DNA of 49,462 nt from Candidatus Sulfotelmatobacter sp. (GTDB taxonomy: Bacteria; Acidobacteriota; Terriglobia; Terriglobales; Acidobacteriaceae), in contig JASHQK010000457.1 in the NCBI GenBank assembly GCA_030039195.1, positions 1 through 49,462 on the forward strand, in the 5' to 3' direction. The position numbers and the translations under genes are program-made. Shown here in pieces: positions 25,272 through 33,340 of the stretch. The notes beneath the pieces were generated by a model that was given only the letters and a program-made list of their open reading frames with translations, ran no database searches and had not been told where the DNA came from. The stretch's first letter is position 1. Every line of letters starts with the position of its first letter.

Positions 25272-26243
25272 ATGCCCGCGCTTCTCATCGCTGTTCTGGT
25301 TTTCGCCGTAGTTGGCATCGCGGCGTTCGCGGTTTTCTCGATTTTCGACCAGCGCAGCGCCCGCGCCCGCCTGATCCGTGAGCGTCTCGCCGAAGAACGC
25401 AAAGGCCCGGAACGCACCGCCGAAGAAGAACTGGCTCTGATGCGGGATGAGCAACTCAGCAAGATTCCCGCGCTCGACAGCCTGCTGCGGCGCTCCGCCC
25501 GCGTGGAGGCCATTCAGAAGACTCTCTCGCAGGCTGGCATGAGCATCCGCGCCGGCAACTTTCTCGGCGTTTGCGTGCTTACCGCTGTGCTTGCCGCCGT
25601 GGTCGTCCTTTTTCTCAGCAAGAGAGTCGAGTTCGCCTGGGCGGCGATGATTGTAGGTTTCTTTCTCCCCTACTCTTACGCTTCCATGAAGCGGCAAAAA
25701 CGGTTCGCCAAATTCGATGAGCTGTTTCCCGAGGCCATTGACACGCTCGCCCGCGCGGTTCGCGCCGGCCACGCCTTCACCACCGCTCTGGAAATGATTA
25801 CTAACGAAGTCAATGAGCCGATCGCCGGCGAATTTCGCCAGCTTTATGAGGAACAGAAATTCGGCATGCCGGTGCGCGATGCCTTGCTCAACCTCACCGA
25901 GCGCGTGCCGTCGGTGGACGTCAAGTTCTTCGTTACGGCGGTGATGCTGCAGCGCGAGACGGGAGGCAATCTCGCCGAAATTCTCGACAATCTGTCGTAT
26001 GTCATCCGCGAGCGCTTCAAGATTCAGCGCCAGGTACGCGTTTATACTGCGCAAGGACGTTTGACCATGGCCCTGCTGATGGGCATGCCGCCGATCATCG
26101 TCGTCGTGATGATGGCGCTCAACCCAGGATTCATCCGTCCGCTGTTCGTCGATCCCATCGGCCATGCGCTGCTGGTAGGCGGGATTACGCTGCAGACCGT
26201 CGGATATTTCGTAATTCGCAAGATTATTCGCATTCAGGTTTAA
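25272..26243 (+). CDS. tadB: Tad inner-membrane platform protein TadB
   Basis: TadB is one of two GspF-type inner-membrane proteins of the Tad platform that work with CpaF. The 323-residue product has an N-terminal membrane segment (LLIAVLVFAVVGIAAFAVFSI) and further segments near residues 95-135. A T2SSF domain follows (FDELFPEAIDTLARAVRAGHAFTTALEMI, VMLQRETGGNLAEILDNLSYVIRERFKIQRQV), then C-terminal membrane helices. The track ORF is extended upstream through cpaF in another frame; the ATG at 25272, 4 bases after the cpaF stop, is correct. Confidence 0.95.
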   Translation: MPALLIAVLVFAVVGIAAFAVFSIFDQRSARARLIRERLAEERKGPERTAEEELALMRDEQLSKIPALDSLLRRSARVEAIQKTLSQAGMSIRAGNFLGVCVLTAVLAAVVVLFLSKRVEFAWAAMIVGFFLPYSYASMKRQKRFAKFDELFPEAIDTLARAVRAGHAFTTALEMITNEVNEPIAGEFRQLYEEQKFGMPVRDALLNLTERVPSVDVKFFVTAVMLQRETGGNLAEILDNLSYVIRERFKIQRQVRVYTAQGRLTMALLMGMPPIIVVVMMALNPGFIRPLFVDPIGHALLVGGITLQTVGYFVIRKIIRIQV

Positions 26244-26312
26244 CAGGGTTCTGGGAGATGAAATCGCCGCTTCCGATTTGCGCAAACTGGGGAATCCGGC
26301 GAGATTGAGTTT

Positions 26313-27221
26313 ATGTTGCCTCTGATTCTCACCGTCGTCGTATTCATCACCATCGTGCTGGTAGTGTTCGTGCTCGGCGCGGCGCTGGTCACGCCCACTT
26401 CCGTGCTCGGAGCCCGCCTGCGGGCACTCGGTGGACAGGCGCAGAGAGTCGAGGTCAAGCCCGCCCTCAGGGAACGCATCGAGCAGGCGATCGATCCCAT
26501 CAGTAAAGCCATTCCGCTTTCTCCCTCCGACGTTTCCCGCACCCGCGCTTGGCTGATTCAGGCCGGACTGCGCGATCCCATTCACGTCAATTACTACTTC
26601 GGCGCCCGCATTCTGGCTGCCGGCATCGGTTTCCTGGCGGTCGCCTTAATCTCCGGTTTTGACAATCTTCCCTTGTTGATTGGCGTCAGCGGGTTTGGCT
26701 TCATCCTGCCTCGTTTCATTCTGAAGCGAATGATCAGCCAGCGCCAGCAGCGCATACGCCTGGCCTTGCCCGATGCACTCGATTTAACCGTCATCTGCGT
26801 GGAAGCCGGTCTTGCCCTCGATCAGGCCATGATGCGGGTGGGGCAGGATCTGCATCATGCCCACCCCGACCTCAGCGACGAATTCCATCTGGTGAATCTG
26901 GAAATGCGCGCCGGCAAGCCGCGCGCCGAAGCCTTGCGCAATCTGGTCGATCGCACCGGTGTTGACGACATCCGCTCGCTGGTTGGTACACTTATCCAAA
27001 CTGACCGCTTCGGCACCAGCGTGGCCCAGGCGCTCCGCGTGCATTCCGATTCTCTCCGCACGGAGCGCCGGCAACGCGCCGAAGAACAGGCTGCCAAAAC
27101 CACCATCAAGATGGTTCCCCCCCTGGTGATCTTTGTTCTGCCTTCAATCATTTTCGTCACCATCGGCCCGGCCGTGATTTCGCTGATCCGACAGCTGGGG
27201 CCGACGACTGGCGGCCATTAG
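26313..27221 (+). CDS. tadC: Tad inner-membrane platform protein TadC
   Basis: TadC is the partner of TadB in the inner-membrane platform. The 302-residue protein has an N-terminal membrane segment (LILTVVVFITIVLVVFVLGAALV) and a hydrophobic pair in the middle. Its T2SSF domain reads LPDALDLTVICVEAGLALDQAMMRVGQDL and SLVGTLIQTDRFGTSVAQALRVHSDSLRTERRQRAEEQAAK. A final membrane helix (VIFVLPSIIFVTIGPAVISL) follows. Same strand, 69 bases after tadB. Confidence 0.95.
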   Translation: MLPLILTVVVFITIVLVVFVLGAALVTPTSVLGARLRALGGQAQRVEVKPALRERIEQAIDPISKAIPLSPSDVSRTRAWLIQAGLRDPIHVNYYFGARILAAGIGFLAVALISGFDNLPLLIGVSGFGFILPRFILKRMISQRQQRIRLALPDALDLTVICVEAGLALDQAMMRVGQDLHHAHPDLSDEFHLVNLEMRAGKPRAEALRNLVDRTGVDDIRSLVGTLIQTDRFGTSVAQALRVHSDSLRTERRQRAEEQAAKTTIKMVPPLVIFVLPSIIFVTIGPAVISLIRQLGPTTGGH

Positions 27222-27254
27222 GCTCGGGCGCTAGACAGAGGAGCATCGATTTTC

Positions 27255-27641
27255 ATGGCAGTTTTTTCCTCACGCGGGCGGGCTTTGAATCGGACGCGCG
27301 ATACGTGTCTGGCCACATCGCTCGCCGTCGCCGATACCCACTGGACCCGCCTGCGCGGCCTGCTCGGTCTCGCCGCCGGTGACTTCGGTAATGGCCGGGG
27401 GCTCTGGATCGTTCCCTGCCACGGCGTTCATACTTTGGGCATGGGGTTTGCGATCGACGTCGTTTACCTCGATCGATCTTCGCGCGTAATTCATGTGAAG
27501 AGTGAACTGCGCCCGTGGCGATTCGCTCCAGTGCGTCCGAATGCCGCGTCAGTTCTTGAACTGCCGTGTCGCACAGCGATCGAGACCGGAACCACGGTCG
27601 GCGATAAAATTGAGATCACTTTGGAAACGGAAGGCCAGTAG
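27255..27641 (+). CDS. DUF192 family protein in the Tad operon
   Basis: A 128-residue DUF192 protein. The family signature is clear: TRLRGLLG near residue 33, LWIVPCHGVHTLGMGFAIDVVYLD in the middle, and VLELPCRTAIETGTTVGDKIEI near the end. No signal peptide is obvious. The biochemical role of DUF192 is not known to me. Here the gene sits between tadC and the proline-repeat protein on the same strand, so it is probably cotranscribed with the pilus genes. GAGGAG lies about 11 bases before the ATG. Confidence 0.9.
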   Translation: MAVFSSRGRALNRTRDTCLATSLAVADTHWTRLRGLLGLAAGDFGNGRGLWIVPCHGVHTLGMGFAIDVVYLDRSSRVIHVKSELRPWRFAPVRPNAASVLELPCRTAIETGTTVGDKIEITLETEGQ

Positions 27642-27644
27642 CAC

Positions 27645-30161
27645 GTGGTAACACAAACGCTCCAATCCGAGCTTAAAGTCGAAGCTCCCAGCCAGCTTCA
27701 CGAGACACCGAAGCTGCTGGTGGAGTGGTCTTCGCCGTGGAGCGAGTTTGTTACTTCGATCCGGCCCGCCCTGGCGCGCTCGCATTCGCGCCTTGCGGGA
27801 GAGGCACCATATGGAATTTTTCCCTACCGCGGCATGGTTCCCTGCCTGCTGCTCGAAGCCCTTCTGATCTTTGCCGCAATCGTGATCCGCGTCAAAATCC
27901 AGGAACTGCGTCCCTACCTCGCCCCGCGCTTTTCCAGTCGCGATGTCATCTATTACAGCGGCGACGAACTTCCCCGCACCGAAGATCTTGGCGGCTCGCA
28001 GGCGGGAACAAGCGGCCGCGCCGGAGGGAATGAAGCTCACCATCGGACACAGACCATCAAAATCGCCCGCGGATCGCTGACGCGCGAGGTAATGGACGCG
28101 CCCAACATCAAGCTGCCGTCGTCGCGGGATGCGGTTGCCAATTTGCTTGCGATTACTCCGAATGTCGGCCCGCCGCCCGCAGAAGGACTCCGCTCGGCGC
28201 GCACGCCGATCACATTTACTCCGGTAGTGGCGCCTGCACCGGCAGTCGCTCAGGACTATACCCGCAACGGCATCAAGCTCGACGCTGTCATCGCGCCGGC
28301 TCCCTCGGCTCCGCGGGATCCGTTTCGCTCCGCGCCGAATCTGAGCGCCAGCGTCGTTCCACCCGCACCGAGCGTCGCCGATGAGCATCGGCTTGTAGCT
28401 CCGGCTCTGGGATCGCAAGTGATTCCGCCCGCGCCGGCGGTTGCGCACGATCAGTTGCGGGACGCGCCCGATCTGCAGACTCAGGTGGTCGCTCCCGCGC
28501 CAAATGTTGCCGCAAGCAGCACCCGCTCTGCGCCCGCCCTCGCCACGAGCGTGATTCCACCGGCTCCGAATGTGGCCAGCGCAGAAAGCTCACGCGCGCC
28601 GGTACAGGCAGCGAATGTCGCGGTCGTACCTCCGCCCGCGTCCGCGCCGGAGCGGATAAGCTCACGCACGGCAAAAATGAGTCTTCCCGCGCCCGTGATC
28701 GCGCCTCCACCCTCGGGGAATGTTCCCGACGACACTCGCCGACTCGCCGGCGAAACCATGCCTGATCCTTCGAGGACCGTTGTGCCTCCGCCGCCCTCGG
28801 CGAGTGAATCTCTAGTCGGCAGCCTGATCGGCAAAATCTTCGGCACGAGTCAAGTTGTTCCGCCTCCGCCATCGGTAAATTCCAGCGACAGCAAGCCGGC
28901 TCGTACGCTCGCTCCGCAAGTGGTCCCGCCTCCGCCCAGCGTGAACACGGCCGGTGGCACTCCACGAGGAAACCGGAATGGCATGGGGACGTCGCTGGGC
29001 TCGAATGTGATTGCTCCTCCGCCTACGGCCGGAGTTTCCGGAGGCACGGGCACGCTTTCGGCCTCGGAATCTAAGGCACCGGCGCTGGGGATTCCGAGCG
29101 TCGTTCCTCCGCCGCCCTCACTGCCGGGAGCGGGCGGAGGCACAGGGACGATCGGCGGCGGCAAAGGCGCCCCCGGCGGCACATTGCTGGCGAACAATGT
29201 GGTACCGCCTCCACCTAGCGTCGGTGCCAGCTCCATTTCGTCAGGCCCAGGATCAGGACATAGAGGCGAGGGCCTCGGGCACGCTATGGATGCGGGCGGT
29301 GTGGTCGCTCCTCCCAGCGGTGGAGGCAGCGGCGCGGACGCGGGGGTAGTCGTCTCCCCTCAGCCCGGCCCGAAACTGGGATTGCCCGCCAATGGCAGCA
29401 AAGGTTCCATCGCGCTTTCGCCGTCCGGCGGAGAAAAACCCGGCCTTGGCGGAACTGGCGGAGGATCGAGCATTGGGACCGGAAACGGCACTGGCAGCGG
29501 ACTGAATGGCGAAGGCGTGGGAGCAGGCAAGAGCGGAGTGGGACGCGGCTCCGATCCCTCTGCCCACGGCGGAATCTCTCCCACTCCAGGCGCTGGCGGC
29601 GCAGGCAATGCAACCAGTGGCAAGCCCGCTGTCGCCGGGGTTTCGGTCAGCGGAGGAAGCACAATTGTCACCTTGCCCAGCTTTGGATCCGACTCGACTC
29701 CAGACTCGCCGGTCGGCCGATCAAATTCGCAGAAGCAGCAAGAGCTCAATGTGACCATTGTGGCAACGGCAACATCGGGAGGAGCATTCGAGCCTTACAA
29801 GAATCTGCTGCACGGCGACACTTACACCACTTATCTCGACACTTCCGCAGGAACGGTCGTGATGGAATTCGCCGATGCGTCGGGCGCACGCCCCGGAATT
29901 GTCAGCGTAACGGCGCCACAAGCCATCCGCACGAATCTTCCGGCCGGACTGCCCCACGCGCGGATGGTGATCTCATGCACGCTCGATGCTTCCGGCAATC
30001 TGCGAGTCTTGCGCGTGCTCGAACCCGGCCCGGCGACGATGACATCCGAGGTCACCGCCGCGCTTCGTGGATGGAAATTCCAGCCCGCGATGCGCGCTGA
30101 TCAGGCGATCTCGGTTAATGCCATTCTCGGATTCGGTATTGACACGAACGACCGCTTCTAG
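27645..30161 (+). CDS. Proline-repeat envelope protein with TonB-like C-terminus
   Basis: An 838-residue protein of unknown function ending the Tad operon, 3 bases after the DUF192 gene and starting with GTG. A cytoplasmic N-terminus of about 63 residues is followed by one membrane helix (MVPCLLLEALLIFAAIVIRV, residues 64-83). From about residue 185 come about fourteen repeats of V-(V/I)-x-P-x-P-S-V, many spaced exactly 22 residues apart (VVPPAPSV, VIPPAPAV, VVAPAPNV, VVPPPPSV). The region grades into a Gly/Ser-rich stretch to about residue 705. The C-terminus (LPHARMVISCTLDASGNLRVLRVLEPG, ALRGWKFQPAMRADQAISVNAILGFGI) looks like a TonB C-terminal domain. The layout suggests an inner-membrane anchor reaching across the periplasm. 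No ExbB/ExbD genes are nearby. A link to the pilus is inferred from operon position. Confidence 0.8.
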   Translation: MVTQTLQSELKVEAPSQLHETPKLLVEWSSPWSEFVTSIRPALARSHSRLAGEAPYGIFPYRGMVPCLLLEALLIFAAIVIRVKIQELRPYLAPRFSSRDVIYYSGDELPRTEDLGGSQAGTSGRAGGNEAHHRTQTIKIARGSLTREVMDAPNIKLPSSRDAVANLLAITPNVGPPPAEGLRSARTPITFTPVVAPAPAVAQDYTRNGIKLDAVIAPAPSAPRDPFRSAPNLSASVVPPAPSVADEHRLVAPALGSQVIPPAPAVAHDQLRDAPDLQTQVVAPAPNVAASSTRSAPALATSVIPPAPNVASAESSRAPVQAANVAVVPPPASAPERISSRTAKMSLPAPVIAPPPSGNVPDDTRRLAGETMPDPSRTVVPPPPSASESLVGSLIGKIFGTSQVVPPPPSVNSSDSKPARTLAPQVVPPPPSVNTAGGTPRGNRNGMGTSLGSNVIAPPPTAGVSGGTGTLSASESKAPALGIPSVVPPPPSLPGAGGGTGTIGGGKGAPGGTLLANNVVPPPPSVGASSISSGPGSGHRGEGLGHAMDAGGVVAPPSGGGSGADAGVVVSPQPGPKLGLPANGSKGSIALSPSGGEKPGLGGTGGGSSIGTGNGTGSGLNGEGVGAGKSGVGRGSDPSAHGGISPTPGAGGAGNATSGKPAVAGVSVSGGSTIVTLPSFGSDSTPDSPVGRSNSQKQQELNVTIVATATSGGAFEPYKNLLHGDTYTTYLDTSAGTVVMEFADASGARPGIVSVTAPQAIRTNLPAGLPHARMVISCTLDASGNLRVLRVLEPGPATMTSEVTAALRGWKFQPAMRADQAISVNAILGFGIDTNDRF

Positions 30162-30194
30162 AGCATCCTTCGCTTTGGCGTAGGGACCGTGGGT

Positions 30195-30222
30195 GGCGCA
30201 GCTTTCGGCGCCCCGATTTTTC
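30195..30222 (+). terminator. Terminator at the end of the Tad operon
   Basis: GGCGC-agctttcg-GCGCC, extendable by G/C pairs on both sides, is followed by ccgATTTTT. It lies 34 bases past the stop of the proline-repeat gene and fits a Rho-independent terminator. Confidence 0.55.
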
Positions 30223-30248
30223 GCCGCCCCTGCAAATATTATGTAGCG

Positions 30249-30288
30249 CCCCGACGCATTCGTCCGGGGTGGCGCGCCAAGTGCGCCA
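30249..30288. repeat. Adjacent hairpins in a convergent spacer
   Basis: Two hairpins stand side by side: CCCCGACG-catt-CGTcCGGGG (one bulge) and TGGCGC-gccaagt-GCGCCA. They lie between convergent genes. They may help end transcription from the right or be a REP-like element; no U-tract follows on the minus strand. Confidence 0.45.
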
Positions 30289-30313
30289 TGATGAGAACTG
30301 CGGGCATTTTTTG

Positions 30314-31873
30314 TTAGTGCAGTGACGGCACGAACATTACCGCAACATCATCTTCATATACCGACTTCCAAGACGGACTTTCCAGCAATATATTCGTGAT
30401 CGCCGCATCGCGGGGAAGCAATAGGCAACCGGCTTTGTGCTCGTTCAGAAGCTCCTGCCAGCCGCTCTCGCCGCGAATCATCTTCAAGTAAGACTTTAAG
30501 AATGCTTCGCCGTACATGTCATGGCGATCGTCGACGACGACTTGCTCGCGCGGATAAAGGCGATAAATCAGATATCCACCCCAGAAGTCGGGGTCGAGCA
30601 CAGGGCCGTGCAGGTTATGCAGTTCGAGGTAATCCACCGCCGCGACCGGCATTCGCTTGGGATCAAAATGCGCGTCCATCAGCTTCGCAGATCCGATGCG
30701 ACCGGCATTAGCCGTCACTGCGAATGTGAAAACGATGGCGATCAACGGCCAGATGTGACTGTGCAGCGAGGACTGGAGCGCGGTTATCCGCCCGAAGAAA
30801 CCAACCGAGGGTTCAGAACAAAGCAGCGGGCCGACAATCATCACCAGCAGCAGAGACGAAATCGGAATATTGCGCGCGGCATAGAGGCCGCCATAAACCG
30901 AGAACAGCACGACCAGCAATTCGCTCATACGCAACCTGCGGGCGCGCACGGCGAGCGCAACGACGGTAATGAGCAATAAGACAAGAAAAAGTCTTTGCGG
31001 CCACGCGTGAAAATCAGGGGATTGAAATTCCTGAATGTGATTCATCAGGAATCGGTTGGAAAGATAGGCAATGACGTGCCCGTGCAGATTCCATCCATAG
31101 GGATTGATCAGGCTCGCGGCCGCACAAGCGACTCCCACCCAGAGCACTTCCCACGCACGTTTGCCCGCCGCGAGTTTGGCGAACGCCTCTTCGATCGTCC
31201 CCTCCTTCGCTCGCCACCATGTCCAACATGCACTTAGCCAGAAAATTCCGAGGAACACGAAGCCAATGACGAACCCTCCGTGCAGGTTGACCCAGACCAC
31301 CATCAGCAGCGGAAGCAACCAAAGCCAACGATTGCGGCCAGAGCGACCGCCAAAGCAATCGCGTTCGGAAGCGTCCAGAATCCCGAACCATGTAAGAGCA
31401 AACAGCCAGCTCACCACGTGTGGCCGCGCCAGGAAATGAACCATGGACGCCGAAATTGCGAGCAACACGAGCACAACGCCGACGAGCGCATTTACTCCGC
31501 GCCGCATCATCCATTGCAATGCACACGCAAACGCCAGAGCGATTACGAGGGCGTTGAACCATACCACCCCATTCAGTCCCAGGCTTGAGTCAAGCTTGCC
31601 GACGATCAGATCGTAAAGCCATTCCCAGGCAAACCAGGGTTTCCCAGCCATGGTTGACGAGAACGGATCCACTCGCGGGACCCGGTCCGTAGTCAGGATG
31701 AGCTGGCCGGTCCGGATATGCCAGCCAATGCCTGCGTCGCCCAGCAACCTGACAGAAAGCGATGTGAAAACGAGCGTGCACAGGAGCGCCAGAAAAATCG
31801 CGTCCGCCACAGAAGGCATAGCCACGCGCAACCACGACGGAATCGCTTGCGAAGTTCTGGAACCGTTCGCCAT
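30314..31873 (-). CDS. Large polytopic membrane protein, GT-C-like
   Basis: A 519-residue membrane protein with about ten hydrophobic segments and a soluble C-terminal part of roughly 100 residues. The first loop contains LLGDAGIGWHIRTGQLILTTDRVPRVDPFSST and GKPWFAWEWLYDLIVG. This Asp-x3-W-H-x-R-x-G plus DPFS pattern is seen in uncharacterised GT-C-type membrane proteins, with the Asp as a possible catalytic residue. The C-terminal part (DFWGGYLIYRLYPREQVVVDDRHDMYGEAF) resembles the tail of the same group. A lipid-linked sugar transferase is the best guess, with no substrate evident. Divergent from the NADH dehydrogenase gene (38-bp spacer). Confidence 0.65.
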   Translation of the reverse strand: MANGSRTSQAIPSWLRVAMPSVADAIFLALLCTLVFTSLSVRLLGDAGIGWHIRTGQLILTTDRVPRVDPFSSTMAGKPWFAWEWLYDLIVGKLDSSLGLNGVVWFNALVIALAFACALQWMMRRGVNALVGVVLVLLAISASMVHFLARPHVVSWLFALTWFGILDASERDCFGGRSGRNRWLWLLPLLMVVWVNLHGGFVIGFVFLGIFWLSACWTWWRAKEGTIEEAFAKLAAGKRAWEVLWVGVACAAASLINPYGWNLHGHVIAYLSNRFLMNHIQEFQSPDFHAWPQRLFLVLLLITVVALAVRARRLRMSELLVVLFSVYGGLYAARNIPISSLLLVMIVGPLLCSEPSVGFFGRITALQSSLHSHIWPLIAIVFTFAVTANAGRIGSAKLMDAHFDPKRMPVAAVDYLELHNLHGPVLDPDFWGGYLIYRLYPREQVVVDDRHDMYGEAFLKSYLKMIRGESGWQELLNEHKAGCLLLPRDAAITNILLESPSWKSVYEDDVAVMFVPSLH

Positions 31874-31911
31874 CCGAGGGAATCTTATAGAGGAGGAACC
31901 GCGGCAGCAAG

Positions 31912-33243
31912 ATGACTTCCAGCAGACCAGTTCGAGTCGTCGTGGTGGGCGCTGGATTTGGCGGGCTCAGCGCCGCCGGCACGCTCGCAAAAGGACCGCT
32001 GCAGGTTACGGTGATCGATCGACGAAATTACCACACCTTCCAGCCGCTTCTTTACCAGGTTGCGACCGCGGGGCTGTCCCCCGGAGACATCGCATCTCCG
32101 ATTCGTTCGATTCTTCGCCGTCACCAGAATGTCGAAGTTCTCATGAGCGACGTCAGCAGCTTCGACCTGGATCGCCGCGTGGCGAAGATAGCTGACTCGG
32201 AAGTGCCCTACGACTACCTGGTCATCGCAGCCGGCGCGGGACACTCCTACTTCGGCCATCAGGATTGGGAAGCATTCGCGCCCAGCCTCAAAACGATTGA
32301 AGATGCGCTCGAGATTCGCCGGCGCATTCTCCTCGCCTTCGAACTGGCCGAGCGCCGCGCCGCCGCGGGACAGCCACCGCTGCCGCTGAATTTCGTTATC
32401 GTGGGCGCGGGACCGACGGGAGTGGAATTGGCCGGTACGCTGGCCGAAATCTGCCGTCACGCTCTGACCCACGAATTTCGCACGATCGATCCGGCGCGCG
32501 CACACATTCTTTTGGTCGAAGGTGGGCCGAAGGTTCTCGCGTCTTACCCCGACGATCTTTCCCGGAGCGCGCTCCGGCAACTGCAGCGGTTAGGCGTCGA
32601 CGTCCACACCTCGACCATGGTCGAGAAAATCGAGCCGGGTGCCGTCTATTTCGGCGACACGCGCATTGAAGCGGCGGTGATTTTGTGGGCGGCAGGCGTT
32701 GCTGCATCGCCATTAGGAAAAAAGTTGGGCGTGCCGCTCGATCGCGACGGCCGCGTGATCGTGCATTCGGACATGAGCATCCCGAATCATCCGGAAGTTT
32801 TTGTCATCGGCGACATGGCGGCGCTGAAAGATGAGCGCGGCAAACTGCTTTCCGGCGTGGCGCAGGTCGCAATGCAGGAAGGCAGATTCGTGGCCAAACT
32901 GATTCGACGGGAAGTGGTATCGGGTCCCGCGGAGCAGCGTCCCGCGTTCCATTACCACGACAAAGGCAGTCTCGCCACCATTGGCCGCGCGGCTGCTGTC
33001 GCGGAAATCGGAAAGCTGCACATGTCCGGGTACCCGGCGTGGCTGACGTGGCTTTTCGTGCACATTGCGTTTCTTATCGGATTCCGCAATCGTATTTTGG
33101 TATTGATCCAGTGGGCGTGGGCCTATGTCGTGTATGAACGTGGCGCGCGTCTGATTACCGGCAGCACTTCCCTTCCCGGATGGACTGGCGAAGCACCAGC
33201 CACGGTGCAGCCACAAGAAAACCGCTCCAAAGCTGCCGATTAG
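31912..33243 (+). CDS. ndh: Type II NADH:quinone oxidoreductase
   Basis: NDH-2 oxidises NADH and reduces membrane quinone without pumping protons. The 443-residue protein has the FAD motif VVVGAGFGGLSAAGTLAKG near the N-terminus, followed by NYHTFQPLLYQVATAGLSP, typical of NDH-2. The NADH-binding motif FVIVGAGPTGVELAGTLAEI starts near residue 162. The second FAD motif, VFVIGDMAAL, is near residue 296. The C-terminus has the amphipathic/hydrophobic membrane anchor (WLTWLFVHIAFLIGFRNRILVLIQWAWAYV). No proton-pumping Nuo genes are in the window. AGGAGG stands a little far (about 15 bases) from the ATG. Confidence 0.93.
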   Translation: MTSSRPVRVVVVGAGFGGLSAAGTLAKGPLQVTVIDRRNYHTFQPLLYQVATAGLSPGDIASPIRSILRRHQNVEVLMSDVSSFDLDRRVAKIADSEVPYDYLVIAAGAGHSYFGHQDWEAFAPSLKTIEDALEIRRRILLAFELAERRAAAGQPPLPLNFVIVGAGPTGVELAGTLAEICRHALTHEFRTIDPARAHILLVEGGPKVLASYPDDLSRSALRQLQRLGVDVHTSTMVEKIEPGAVYFGDTRIEAAVILWAAGVAASPLGKKLGVPLDRDGRVIVHSDMSIPNHPEVFVIGDMAALKDERGKLLSGVAQVAMQEGRFVAKLIRREVVSGPAEQRPAFHYHDKGSLATIGRAAAVAEIGKLHMSGYPAWLTWLFVHIAFLIGFRNRILVLIQWAWAYVVYERGARLITGSTSLPGWTGEAPATVQPQENRSKAAD

Positions 33244-33310
33244 AGCGAAAATAATCCTGGTAAGGGTTATTGCGAAGGCGGGCTGGATGCTTTCCGTCCG
33301 CGCATTGCAA

Positions 33311-33340
33311 GTCATCCTGAGGAAAGCGAAGGACCTATGC
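33311..33340 (+). repeat. GTCATCCTGAGGA repeat overlapping the nfeD start
   Basis: GTCATCCTGAGGA followed by GAAGGACCTATGC matches in outline a second copy at 46869-46907 (GTCATCCTGAGGA...GAAGGATCTGCGC). I recognise this as a common dispersed intergenic sequence in Acidobacteriota and some other phyla. Here its right end provides both the AAGGA ribosome-binding site and the ATG of the NfeD gene. Confidence 0.6.

Noticed and set aside
26258-26308. 16-codon ORF with a good GGGAG site between tadB and tadC
   Set aside because: It is very short with no recognisable product, and is out of frame with tadC. It could be a leader peptide, but nothing supports that.
28288-28965. Minus-strand ORFs of 100-225 residues over the proline-repeat gene
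   Set aside because: They are Arg- or Gly-rich shadows created by the repetitive GC-rich coding strand. The plus strand has the consistent repeat period.
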